NCBI RefSeq assembly: GCF_009727155.1
Contig: NZ_WNWM01000002.1
Coordinates: 6,448,001 to 6,512,000 of the forward strand
Source: Pseudoduganella dura
Lineage (GTDB): Bacteria; Pseudomonadota; Gammaproteobacteria; Burkholderiales; Burkholderiaceae_D
Reading direction: 5' to 3'
DNA length: 64,000 nt
Shown: piece after piece, positions 53,384 through 63,017 of the stretch
Numbering within the stretch: the stretch's first letter is position 1
Layout: every line of letters begins with the position of its first letter
Position numbers and translations under genes: made by a program
The notes under the pieces: model-generated
Database searches by the model: none
Told to the model about the DNA's origin: nothing
What the model saw: the letters and a program-made list of their open reading frames with translations, nothing else

Positions 53384-55096
53384 ATGAGCCTCATCACCGG
53401 CACGAACGCCATCGACGCCCTCGCTTACAGCAGCTGGAATGCCACGGCCGGCACGGCCGCCACGCTGACATACAGTTTCCTGACGCGCGTGCCGATGCGT
53501 GCCGATGCCGAGGATCGCATCGGCTTCCAGGCCATGTCGGTACCTCAGCAGAACGCCGTGCGCGATGCGCTGGCGCAGTGGGCATCGATCGCCAATGTCA
53601 CATTCGTCGAAGTCGCGGCCAATGCCGGGAACCTGCAGTTCGGCACGAATGCGCAAACCGGCAGCAGCGCCTATGCCTATCTCCCGGGGACCGGCATCAG
53701 CTCGGTGCAGATGTACCTGAACAACAAGGAATCCTACAATACTGTCTTCACGGCCGGCAGCTACGGCCCGACGGTACTGATCCACGAGATCGGCCACATG
53801 CTCGGCCTGAAGCATCCGGGGGACTACGATGCCACCGGTTCCGGCGTCAACGGGCCTTTCCTGCCGGCGGCCACCGACAACGGCGACTATACGCTGATGT
53901 CGTACAACGATTCCATCGGTTATGCGGTGGGCCACAAGTTCCAGACCACGGCGATGTTGTATGACATCCAGGCGATCCAGTACCTGTACGGTGCCAACAT
54001 GAGCTATCACGCCGGCAACGACACGTATGTGCTCGCGGCCAACGCCGCGCCGATGTGCATCTGGGACGCGGGCGGTGCCGATGCGCTCGACTTCTCCGCC
54101 TGCACCGGCGCCACGGTCATCAACCTGAATGCCGGCGCGTTCAGCGAAACGGCACGCGGCCTGAACAATGTTTCGATCGCCTACAACGTCACGATCGAGA
54201 GTGCGGTCGCCGGATCCGGCGGATCGACGATCTACGCGAACGGGGCCGGCAACCGGCTGCAGGGCGGCGCCGGCGCCGATACGTTCCACCAGGGCGCGGG
54301 CAACGACACGATTATCGGCGGCAACGGAAACGACACCGTGGTGTTTACCAGGAGCTACGCCAGCTATACCGTGGTACGTGATGGCAACACGCTGACGGTC
54401 AAGGGCGAGGGAACCGATACCCTGACCGGTGTCGAGAGCCTGCGGTTTGCCGACCGCGTGCTCGCCGCCGACAGTTTCGCGGCGGCGGTCGAGCAGTACG
54501 GCACCGATGGCAACGACGTGATGAGCGCCACCGCCGCGGCCGAGCGGATCGATGCCGGCACCGGGCTCGATATCGTGGTAATGGGCGGACTGCGGGCGAG
54601 CTACCAGGTGCAGGCGTCTGCCGCGGGCTTTACCGTCACCGCGGCCGGCACGGGGCAGGTCGATACGCTCGTCAACGTCGAGCGGGTGCAGTTCCAGGAT
54701 GCTTCCGTGGCGCTGGACGTCGGTGGCGCCATCGGCAAGCTTTACCGTCTTTATGAAGCCGCGTTCGATCGCGCCCCGGACGCCGCCGGCATCGGCTTCT
54801 GGCTCGCCAGCATGGACCGTGGCGAGGGCTTCGCGGCCGTGGCGCAGGCTTTCACGGACAGCCCCGAGTACCTGCGCCTCTATGGCGCGCTCGACAACGC
54901 CGGTTTCGTGGAGCGGCTGTACATCAACGCGCTGGACCGCGCCTATGATTCGGAAGGTCGCGACTTCTGGGTCGCCGCGCTGAATGCGGGCGTGACGCGC
55001 GGCGACGTGGTCACCGGCTTCTCCGAATCGCCAGAACTGCAGGCCAAGCTGATCGGCGTGATCGGCAACGGGGTCGACTACATCCCGTATGCCTGA
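53384..55096 (+). CDS. M10 serralysin-like metalloprotease with RTX repeats and DUF4214
   Basis: A 570-aa secreted zinc protease. The catalytic domain has a perfect HExxHxxGxxH at residues 134-144 (HEIGHMLGLKH) and a Met-turn LMSYND near 173. Calcium-binding RTX nonapeptides follow (GGAGADTFHQ, GAGNDTIIGGNGNDTVVF near 300-325). The C-terminal ~110 residues are a DUF4214 repeat pair (LYRLYEAAFDRAPDAAGIGF, LYINALDRAYDSEGRDFW). There is no Sec signal; RTX proteins use type I secretion, but no exporter genes are adjacent. The 3' end overlaps the convergent diguanylate cyclase by 19 bp. Confidence 0.88.
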   Translation: MSLITGTNAIDALAYSSWNATAGTAATLTYSFLTRVPMRADAEDRIGFQAMSVPQQNAVRDALAQWASIANVTFVEVAANAGNLQFGTNAQTGSSAYAYLPGTGISSVQMYLNNKESYNTVFTAGSYGPTVLIHEIGHMLGLKHPGDYDATGSGVNGPFLPAATDNGDYTLMSYNDSIGYAVGHKFQTTAMLYDIQAIQYLYGANMSYHAGNDTYVLAANAAPMCIWDAGGADALDFSACTGATVINLNAGAFSETARGLNNVSIAYNVTIESAVAGSGGSTIYANGAGNRLQGGAGADTFHQGAGNDTIIGGNGNDTVVFTRSYASYTVVRDGNTLTVKGEGTDTLTGVESLRFADRVLAADSFAAAVEQYGTDGNDVMSATAAAERIDAGTGLDIVVMGGLRASYQVQASAAGFTVTAAGTGQVDTLVNVERVQFQDASVALDVGGAIGKLYRLYEAAFDRAPDAAGIGFWLASMDRGEGFAAVAQAFTDSPEYLRLYGALDNAGFVERLYINALDRAYDSEGRDFWVAALNAGVTRGDVVTGFSESPELQAKLIGVIGNGVDYIPYA

Positions 55097-56097
55097 CTGA
55101 GGATTTTTTCCGTCTCCCGGGTCAGGCTGATGCGGTTGCGGCCCATGTGCTTGGCGCGGTACAGCGCGGCATCGGCCGTGGCCAGCAGTTGCGAAGGATC
55201 GCATTCGGGTGCGGCCAGCGCGGTCGCGGCGCCGATGCTGACGGTGACGAACTGCTGCGCCGCGCCCAGGTTCGGCAATTGCAGTTGTTCGACCCTGCAG
55301 CGGATCCGCTCCGCCACGATAGCCGCGCCCTTCAGCGACTGGTTCGGCAGGATCACCGCGAATTCCTCGCCGCCGTAGCGAGCCACCAGGTCGTTGGTGC
55401 GCATTTCCTTGGCGACGGCCCCGGCGATCCGCTGCAGGCAATCGTCGCCGCCCACGTGGCCATATACATCGTTGTATTGCTTGAAATTGTCGACGTCCAC
55501 CATCAGCAGCGACAACGGCTGCTGCTGGCGCATCGCGCGCTGCCATTCCGCGTGCAGCGTGTCATCGAAGCAGCGGCGGTTGGCCAGGCCTGTCAGGCCA
55601 TCACGCGTGGCCAGCTTTTCGAGCGCGATCTGCGCCTGCTTCTCGGCGGTCATGTCGCGCAGCGTTTCCACCACCGCCTTGAGGCGGCCGCTGCCGTCGC
55701 AGATCGGGCTCACGTCCACGGCCAGGTAGCGGCGGCGCCCGGCACGCGGCATGTCGCACCAGCCTTCGGCACTCAGGTGCCCGGGTTCGTCGCATGGGCG
55801 GGCGTGCGTGTCGTACAGTGCGGCCACTTCGTGCGTACGCTGCTGGATCACCAGGTCCGCCAACGTCGGGCGCGCGTCACGGTGAAAGCAGCGCCATGCG
55901 TCCATCGTGCCGAGCACCTCGTAGCCGGATGCACCGGTCAGGCGCTCGCAGGCCCGGTTCCACACGATGGCGCGCCCCCGCGCATCGAGCACGAAAGCGG
56001 GGATGGCGAGGAGTTCCAGCAGTGTGAACGCATAGCCCTGCGATCCGTCCGCGTGCGGAAAATCGACCAGGTGCTGCACTTGTTGCGTACTGTTCAT
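55078..56097 (-). CDS. PAS-GGDEF diguanylate cyclase
   Basis: A 339-aa cytoplasmic enzyme making cyclic di-GMP. A PAS domain (about 20-150, YAFTLLELLAIPAFVLDARG) precedes the GGDEF domain: DGLTGLANRRCF, DVDNFKQYND, active-site GGEEF near 240, and an intact inhibitory site RTND five residues before it, so product feedback is expected. No signal or membrane segment. c-di-GMP commonly controls exopolysaccharide; the link to the XrtA locus is only suggestive. Confidence 0.92.
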   Translation of the reverse strand: MNSTQQVQHLVDFPHADGSQGYAFTLLELLAIPAFVLDARGRAIVWNRACERLTGASGYEVLGTMDAWRCFHRDARPTLADLVIQQRTHEVAALYDTHARPCDEPGHLSAEGWCDMPRAGRRRYLAVDVSPICDGSGRLKAVVETLRDMTAEKQAQIALEKLATRDGLTGLANRRCFDDTLHAEWQRAMRQQQPLSLLMVDVDNFKQYNDVYGHVGGDDCLQRIAGAVAKEMRTNDLVARYGGEEFAVILPNQSLKGAAIVAERIRCRVEQLQLPNLGAAQQFVTVSIGAATALAAPECDPSQLLATADAALYRAKHMGRNRISLTRETEKILSQAYGM

Positions 56098-56176
56098 TGG
56101 CGAGCCTGTCTTGTATTGACGTCGTTATGTTTCGCACCACTGGTTTCGCACCATGGAATTCCGGTTGTATTTCTTG

Positions 56177-56236
56177 GTGAATCCCGTCGTGAATCCCTGC
56201 CTGAATGCCGACCCGACTCCCGGCGTCAATCCGGCA
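56177..56236. repeat. Degenerate 12-bp tandem repeat
   Basis: Five consecutive 12-bp units: GTGAATCCCGTC, GTGAATCCCTGC, CTGAATGCCGAC, CCGACTCCCGGC, GTCAATCCGGCA. Drift rises along the array. It lies 80-140 bp upstream of the diguanylate cyclase start (minus), in the leader or promoter region. Function unknown. Confidence 0.65.
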
Positions 56237-56488
56237 TGGATTTGAGCATGAATCTCGGCTTTTCTTGCGCTGAGTCTTGATTTTGCATTGAGGTATCGAG
56301 CTCAAGTTTGATCAATGACAAAGGTGTGCTGGAAGTTGCGTCACGCCAGCCAGCCTGAAGCACGGCTGCCCGATGGTTCGTGATATTGCGCTAAAGGATC
56401 TCTGGCAGGCGGCGCGGGCCGGGTACCACGGGGACGCTCCCGCATGGCGGCGTCGTCGACGCGCCATGCGACCGGTGGCACTTTGGCA

Positions 56489-56494
56489 TATAAT
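56489..56494 (+). promoter_or_regulatory. Candidate -10 element for the queE operon
   Basis: A perfect TATAAT, 69 bp upstream of the queE start. No good -35 is found at 16-18 bp, so activator help or a weak promoter is implied. Confidence 0.4.
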
Positions 56495-56562
56495 CGAGGG
56501 TTCGCCATTCGGCCGCGACCGTCAGCTCAGCTGGCGCGGGGCCATCAGCACCAGGATCCGTT

Positions 56563-57198
56563 GTGACTTACAGTATCAAAGAGATTTTCTATACCTTGCA
56601 GGGCGAGGGCGCCCATGCCGGCCGGCCGGCGGTTTTTTGCCGCTTTGCCGGCTGTAACCTGTGGACCGGTCGCGAAAGCGATCGGGCCAGTGCCACCTGC
56701 CAGTTTTGCGACACCGATTTCGTCGGCACCGACGGCGAACGGGGCGGCAAGTTCGCCACGCCCCGGGCCCTCGTCGAAGTCATCGACAGCCTGTGGCCGG
56801 CGTCATATCCCGCCAGCAAGTACGTCGTCTTCACCGGTGGCGAGCCGCTGCTGCAGCTCGATGCGCCGCTGATCGATGCGATGCACGCCGCCGGCTTCAC
56901 GATCGCCATCGAAACCAACGGCACGGTGCCCGTGCCGCCGGGCATCGACTGGATCTGCGTCAGTCCGAAGGTGGGCTCGCAGCTCGTGGTCGCCAAGGGC
57001 GACGAGCTGAAAGTCGTGATCCCGCAGGCGAACCAGGAACTCGCCGACTACGAGCACCTGGACTTCGAGAACTTCTTCGTCCAGCCGATGGATGGCCCGC
57101 TGGCGGCGTTCAATACCACGCTGGCGATCGAAACGTGCAAGCGCAATCCGAAGTGGAAGCTGTCGCTGCAGACCCATAAACTCCTGAACATTCCCTGA
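56563..57198 (+). CDS. queE: 7-carboxy-7-deazaguanine synthase
   Basis: A 211-aa radical-SAM enzyme that converts 6-carboxy-tetrahydropterin to 7-carboxy-7-deazaguanine in queuosine synthesis. The cluster motif is the unusual C-x14-C-x2-C (CNLWTG...TCQFCDTDF), known from Burkholderia-type QueE. Also present: IFYTLQGEG at the start and FTGGEPLLQLD. GTG 56563 has AGGATCC upstream. queD starts 3 bp after the stop, so substrate and product enzymes are co-transcribed. queC is not in the window. Confidence 0.95.
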   Translation: MTYSIKEIFYTLQGEGAHAGRPAVFCRFAGCNLWTGRESDRASATCQFCDTDFVGTDGERGGKFATPRALVEVIDSLWPASYPASKYVVFTGGEPLLQLDAPLIDAMHAAGFTIAIETNGTVPVPPGIDWICVSPKVGSQLVVAKGDELKVVIPQANQELADYEHLDFENFFVQPMDGPLAAFNTTLAIETCKRNPKWKLSLQTHKLLNIP

Positions 57199-57201
57199 TC
57201 C

Positions 57202-58240
<1,039 letters not shown>

Positions 58241-58319
58241 GCTGGCGGCGCCGCGCATTTGCCCCCAATTCCTCCCGGCTTTTGCGCGCCGCATTTGCCA
58301 TTCACAGCCTGGAGCCCGA

Positions 58320-59237
58320 TTGAACAACCTCCGTATCGCGATCGCCGCGCCCGCCGGCTACGCCCTCGATGAAGCAGCCATGGCGCACGGCATTGCCCGC
58401 CTCGAGCAGGCCGGCTGCACCGTCCATAATTACTACGATCCCGACGAAAAATTCCAGCGGTTCGGCGGCACCGATGCCGGCCGCCTCGCGCAGCTGGAAG
58501 CGGCGGCCCGCGATCCCGATGCCCAGGTCGTCATCGCCCTGCGCGGATCGTACGGCATCTCGCGCATCCTGCCGCGCATCGATTTCAACATGATGGCCGA
58601 CAGCGGCAAGCTGTTCGTCGGCTACAGCGATTTCACCGCCTTCCACATGGGCCTGATGGCGGCCACCGGCCGCAAGAGCTTTGCCGGCCCGATGATCTGC
58701 GACGATTTCATCCGCGACGAGCCGGTCGGCTATACGCTGGATCAATTTTACGACTGCCTGCGCGGCCCGTCCCACGCCGTGCGCGGCACCGCCACCGGCA
58801 ATCCGCGCGTCGACGTGGAAGGGCGCCTGTGGGGCGGCAACCTGGCAATGCTGAACCACCTGGTCGGCACGCCCTATTTTGCCCGGATTCCCGGTGGCAT
58901 CGTCTTCATCGAGGATGTCGGCGAGCACCCTTACCGCGTCGAGCGGATGGTGCTGCAACTGCTGTATGCCGGCGCGCTGGACGGCCAGCAGGCCCTGGTG
59001 CTGGGCGACATCTCCGGCTACCGGCTGGCGCCGTTCGACAACGGCTACGACTTCGATGCGATGCTGGCCTACCTGCGCGACACGCTGCCGATTCCCGTGC
59101 TCACCGGGCTGCCGTTCGGTCATGTGAAGCACCGCTGCACGCTGCCGTTCGGCGGCATGGCGCGGCTGCGGTCCGACGACGAAGGTTTCGATCTCACCGT
59201 GACCGATTATCCGACGCTGGCGCAGCCGTATGGCTAG
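58320..59237 (+). CDS. LD-carboxypeptidase, S66 family
   Basis: A 305-aa murein-recycling enzyme that removes the terminal D-alanine from tetrapeptides (LdcA type). It has RGSYGISRIL, nucleophile Ser103 in GYSDFT, GNLAMLNHL, IEDVGEHPYRVERM (Glu) and FGHVKHRCTLPFG (His) completing the triad. No signal peptide, so cytoplasmic. TTG 58320 has GGAG 5 nt upstream and starts MNNLRIAIAAPAG; no ATG fits. Confidence 0.9.
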   Translation: MNNLRIAIAAPAGYALDEAAMAHGIARLEQAGCTVHNYYDPDEKFQRFGGTDAGRLAQLEAAARDPDAQVVIALRGSYGISRILPRIDFNMMADSGKLFVGYSDFTAFHMGLMAATGRKSFAGPMICDDFIRDEPVGYTLDQFYDCLRGPSHAVRGTATGNPRVDVEGRLWGGNLAMLNHLVGTPYFARIPGGIVFIEDVGEHPYRVERMVLQLLYAGALDGQQALVLGDISGYRLAPFDNGYDFDAMLAYLRDTLPIPVLTGLPFGHVKHRCTLPFGGMARLRSDDEGFDLTVTDYPTLAQPYG

Positions 59238-59326
59238 TGGCCGCCGTGCCATGCCGGCAACAGAAATGATAAAATGCGCGGTTCATTGCAGATCACCGCG
59301 CATTTCAGAAAATTAAGGGCTCATCA

Positions 59327-60925
59327 GTGTTATCCACCGCTAATATCACCATGCAATTCGGCGCCAAGCCGCTGTTCGAGAATATCTCCGTCAAGTTCGG
59401 CGACGGCAACCGCTACGGCCTGATCGGCGCCAACGGCTGCGGCAAGTCCACCTTCATGAAGATCCTCGGCGGCGACCTGGAGCCGTCGGCCGGCAACGTC
59501 ATGCTCGACGTGAACGAGCGCCTGGGTAAACTGCGCCAGGACCAGTTCGCGTATGAAGAGATGCGCGTGCTGGATGTGGTCATGATGGGCCACACCGAGA
59601 TGTGGGCCGTGATCCAGGAACGCGACGCGATCTACGCGAATCCGGAAGCGACCGACGACGACTACATGAAGGCCGCCGACCTCGAAGGCAAGGTCGCCGA
59701 ATACGACGGCTACACGGCCGAGGCGCGCGCCGGCGAACTGCTGCTCGGCGCCGGGGTCGACATCGAACTGCACCACGGCCCGATGAGCGCCGTGGCGCCG
59801 GGCTGGAAGCTGCGCGTACTGCTGGCGCAGGCGCTGTTCTCGAACCCGGACATCCTGCTGCTCGATGAACCGACCAACAACCTGGACATCAACACGATCC
59901 GCTGGCTCGAAGATGTGCTGAACCAGCGCAACTCGACGATGATCATCATTTCCCACGATCGCCACTTCCTGAACCAGGTGTGCACGCACGTGGCCGACAT
60001 GGATTACGGCACGCTGAAGATCTATCCGGGCAACTACGACGACTACATGCTGGCCTCCACCCAGGCCCGCAACCAGCAACTGAGCAACAACGCCAAGGCG
60101 AAGGAAAAGGTCGCCGAGCTGCAGGACTTCGTGCGCCGCTTCTCGGCCAATAAATCGAAGGCGCGCCAGGCCACGTCGCGTGCCAAGATGATCGACAAGA
60201 TCAAGGTGGAAGACATCAAGCCTTCCTCGCGCGCCTACCCGTTCGTGCGCTTCGAGGGCGAGAAGAAACTGCACCGGCTGGCGGTGGAAGTCGACGGCAT
60301 CTCGAAGACCTACGACAAGACGCTGTTCCGCAACTTCAGCATCCTGGTCGAGGCGGGCGAGCGCATTGCGATCATCGGCGCCAACGGCGCCGGCAAGACC
60401 ACGATGCTGCGCTGCATCGCCGGCGACATCGCCGGCCTGCAGCCCGATACCGGTTTCGTGAAGTGGGCGGAAAACGCCAACGTCGGCTACATGCCGCAGG
60501 ATCCGACCGAGGAATTCGCCACCGACGCCAACCTGACCGACTGGATGGGCCGCTGGACGAAGGAAGGCGACGACGACCAGGCCGTGCGTTCGATCCTGGG
60601 CCGCCTGCTGTTCGGCGGCGAAGAGGTGAAGAAATCCGTGCGCGTGCTGTCCGGCGGTGAAAAGGGCCGCATGATGTACGGCAAGCTGATGCTGGGCCGC
60701 CACAACGTGATGCTGCTCGACGAACCCACCAACCACATGGACATGGAATCGATCGAATCGCTGAACATCGCGCTCGACAAGTATGCCGGCACCCTGGTGT
60801 TCGTTTCGCACGACCGTGAATTCGTGTCGTCGCTGGCGAACCGCATCATCGAGATCAAGGAAAACGAAGTGGTCGACTTCCGCGGCAACTACGAGGAATA
60901 CCTGACCAGCCAGGGCATCAACTAA
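59327..60925 (+). CDS. ABC-F family ATPase, YbiT type
   Basis: A 532-aa protein with two ABC domains and no membrane part; ABC-F proteins bind ribosomes and adjust translation. Domain 1: Walker A GANGCGKS, a diverged signature [17 protein letters not shown], Walker [13 protein letters not shown] charged linker follows (about 240-300), then domain 2: Walker A GANGAGKT, signature [12 protein letters not shown], Walker [11 protein letters not shown]. The odd first signature is normal for YbiT. GTG 59327 with AAGGG upstream. The next gene, nadA, starts 15 bp later. Confidence 0.9.
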   Translation: MLSTANITMQFGAKPLFENISVKFGDGNRYGLIGANGCGKSTFMKILGGDLEPSAGNVMLDVNERLGKLRQDQFAYEEMRVLDVVMMGHTEMWAVIQERDAIYANPEATDDDYMKAADLEGKVAEYDGYTAEARAGELLLGAGVDIELHHGPMSAVAPGWKLRVLLAQALFSNPDILLLDEPTNNLDINTIRWLEDVLNQRNSTMIIISHDRHFLNQVCTHVADMDYGTLKIYPGNYDDYMLASTQARNQQLSNNAKAKEKVAELQDFVRRFSANKSKARQATSRAKMIDKIKVEDIKPSSRAYPFVRFEGEKKLHRLAVEVDGISKTYDKTLFRNFSILVEAGERIAIIGANGAGKTTMLRCIAGDIAGLQPDTGFVKWAENANVGYMPQDPTEEFATDANLTDWMGRWTKEGDDDQAVRSILGRLLFGGEEVKKSVRVLSGGEKGRMMYGKLMLGRHNVMLLDEPTNHMDMESIESLNIALDKYAGTLVFVSHDREFVSSLANRIIEIKENEVVDFRGNYEEYLTSQGIN

Positions 60926-60940
60926 CCCACGACCAGAGCG

Positions 60941-62095
60941 ATGAACAGCGTAGCCATTCCCATCAAGACCGTCGAATACGAAAAGCCGCTGCTGGAACAC
61001 AACGAGCAGGGCGGCAGCTGCGTGGCCCACGCGTGGGCACGCACGCCGGCGCCGGTGCCGGCGAACGAGAAAATCCTGCTCAAGGAGCGCATCCGCACGC
61101 TGCTGCGCGAACGCAACGCCGTGCTGGTCGCCCACTACTACGTGGATGGCGACCTGCAGGACCTGGCCGAGGAAACCGGCGGCTGCGTGTCCGATTCGCT
61201 CGAGATGGCGCGCTTCGGGCGCGACCATCCGGCGCAAACGCTGGTGGTGGCCGGCGTGAAGTTCATGGGCGAGACGGCGAAGATCCTGTCGCCGGAAAAA
61301 ACCATCCTGATGCCGGACCTGGACGCGACCTGCTCGCTGGACCTGGGCTGCGATCCGGATGAATTCACCGCCTTCTGCGACCAGCACCCGGACCGCACCG
61401 TGGTGGTCTATGCCAATACGAGCGCGGCCGTGAAGGCGCGCGCGGACTGGATGGTCACGTCGTCCATCGGCCTGGATATCGTCAGGCACCTGCACGAGCA
61501 GGGCAAGAAGATCCTGTGGGCGCCGGACAAGCACCTGGGCTCGTACATCCAGAAGCAGACCGGCGCGGACATGCTGCTGTGGCAGGGCTCCTGCCTGGTG
61601 CACGACGAGTTCAAGGGCGTCGAGCTCGACCTGCTGAAGGCCGAGCATCCGGGCGCGAAAGTGCTGGTGCACCCGGAGTCGCCGGCGAGCGTGGTCGATC
61701 ACGCGGACGTGATCGGTTCCACGTCGCAGCTGATCGCCGCCGCCGTCAGCATGGATGCCACCGAGTTCATCGTCGCAACCGACAATGGCATCCTGCACAA
61801 GATGCGCCAGGCCGCGCCAGGCAAGACCTTCATCGAAGCGCCGACGGCCGGCAACAGCGCCACCTGCAAGAGCTGCGCGCATTGCCCGTGGATGGCGATG
61901 AACGGCTTGCGCAACCTGGCCGACGTGCTGGAAAACCTGGGCAATGAAATCCATGTCGACCCCGCGGTCGGCGAGCAGGCCAAGGTATCGATCGACCGCA
62001 TGCTCGATTTCGCCGCGGCGAAAAAGGCAAAGGTGGCACCAGGCGCGGATCTCGCGCGGGAAGCCAGGCTGTTTTCGGGCATCGGGCCCGCATGA
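60941..62095 (+). CDS. nadA: Quinolinate synthase
   Basis: A 384-aa [4Fe-4S] enzyme that condenses iminoaspartate (from NadB) with dihydroxyacetone phosphate to quinolinate. Cluster cysteines sit in [21 protein letters not shown] and [13 protein letters not shown]; also [28 protein letters not shown] and VHPESPASV. It forms an operon with nadC, which starts 10 bp later. nadB lies at the far left end of the window. Confidence 0.96.
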   Translation: MNSVAIPIKTVEYEKPLLEHNEQGGSCVAHAWARTPAPVPANEKILLKERIRTLLRERNAVLVAHYYVDGDLQDLAEETGGCVSDSLEMARFGRDHPAQTLVVAGVKFMGETAKILSPEKTILMPDLDATCSLDLGCDPDEFTAFCDQHPDRTVVVYANTSAAVKARADWMVTSSIGLDIVRHLHEQGKKILWAPDKHLGSYIQKQTGADMLLWQGSCLVHDEFKGVELDLLKAEHPGAKVLVHPESPASVVDHADVIGSTSQLIAAAVSMDATEFIVATDNGILHKMRQAAPGKTFIEAPTAGNSATCKSCAHCPWMAMNGLRNLADVLENLGNEIHVDPAVGEQAKVSIDRMLDFAAAKKAKVAPGADLAREARLFSGIGPA

Positions 62096-62105
62096 GGAAT
62101 GTGAC

Positions 62106-62984
62106 TTGAGTACTTTAATCAACCGATTCGCGCCGTTCGATCCCGCCCTGAAAGGGGCGTTCGAAGGCAACCTGCTTGCCGCGCTGCTCGAAGACGTGGG
62201 CAACGGCGACCTTACCGGCAAGCTTGTACCGGAAGCGGGCCGCTCGGCCGCCCGCGTCATCGTGCGCGAGGATGCGGTGCTGTGCGGCGCGCCATGGTTC
62301 GAAGGCATCATGCATGCGCTGGACCCGGGGATCGGCATCGACTGGCATTACGCCGAAGGCGAGGCGATGAAGGCCGACACGCCGGTTTGCACACTGGTCG
62401 GGCCGTCGCGCGCGATCCTGACGGGCGAACGGTCGGCGCTCAATTTCCTGCAGTTGCTGTCAGGCGTGGCCACCGCCACGCGCCGCTATGTCGACGTGAT
62501 CGCCGGCACCCGTGCCGCGATCCTCGATACCCGCAAGACGCTGCCGGGCCTGCGCCTGGCGCAGAAATACGCGGTGCGCGTGGGGGGCGGGCAGAACCAG
62601 CGGCTGGCGCTGTACGACGGCATCCTGATCAAGGAAAACCACATCGCTGCCGCAGGCGGCATCACGGCCGCGCTGGTGGCGGCCAGGCGGGTCGGCGGCA
62701 ACGTGTCGATCCAGGTCGAAGTGGAAAACCTGGTCGAGCTGGAAGAAGCCCTCACGGCCGGCGCCACCTCGATCCTGCTCGACAACTTCGATCTCGCCAC
62801 CATGCGCGAAGCGGTCCAGGCCAATCGCGGCCGCGCGCTGCTGGAAGCTTCCGGCGGCGTCAATTTCGATACCGTGCGGGCCATCGCCGAAACGGGCGTG
62901 CACCGCATCTCGATCGGTGCGCTGACGAAAGACATCCAGGCCACCGATTACTCGCTGCGCATCATCGATGGCGCACTGCGCTGA
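62106..62984 (+). CDS. nadC: Nicotinate-nucleotide pyrophosphorylase (quinolinate phosphoribosyltransferase)
   Basis: A 292-aa enzyme that converts quinolinate and PRPP to nicotinate mononucleotide. Typical motifs: EDVGNGDLTGK, GERSALNFLQLLSGVAT, DTRKTLPGLRLAQKYAV, GGGQNQRLALYDGILIKENH, VEVENLVELEEAL, LLDNFD and EASGGVN. There is no ATG at the N-terminus; TTG 62106 (MSTLINRFAPFD) has GAGGA 7 nt upstream. nadA is just upstream. Confidence 0.95.
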   Translation: MSTLINRFAPFDPALKGAFEGNLLAALLEDVGNGDLTGKLVPEAGRSAARVIVREDAVLCGAPWFEGIMHALDPGIGIDWHYAEGEAMKADTPVCTLVGPSRAILTGERSALNFLQLLSGVATATRRYVDVIAGTRAAILDTRKTLPGLRLAQKYAVRVGGGQNQRLALYDGILIKENHIAAAGGITAALVAARRVGGNVSIQVEVENLVELEEALTAGATSILLDNFDLATMREAVQANRGRALLEASGGVNFDTVRAIAETGVHRISIGALTKDIQATDYSLRIIDGALR

Positions 62985-63017
62985 AAAGCGCATGGAAATG
63001 CGCCACGAAAGAGAGCG

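Larger units (their letters stand above)
56098..56562. other. Noncoding region upstream of queE
   Basis: 465 bp between the divergent diguanylate cyclase and queE genes. It holds the 12-bp degenerate repeat and a promoter candidate, both listed separately. Open frames here have repeat-like, implausible products. Confidence 0.6.

Noticed and set aside
56515..56550. TCAGCTCAGCTGG resembling a tRNA D-arm before queE
   Set aside because: No anticodon arm, T-arm (GGTTCGAATC) or acceptor pairing follows at the right distance. A short hairpin at most.
59330..62338. Very long open frame (about 1,000 codons) on the minus strand
   Set aside because: It runs antisense to the ABC-F, nadA and nadC genes, is rich in His, Arg and Val from complementary high-GC codons, and has no recognisable domain. 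Similar long antisense frames at 29807-32302 (plus), 21096-22928 (plus) and 31-1470 (plus) were rejected for the same reason.
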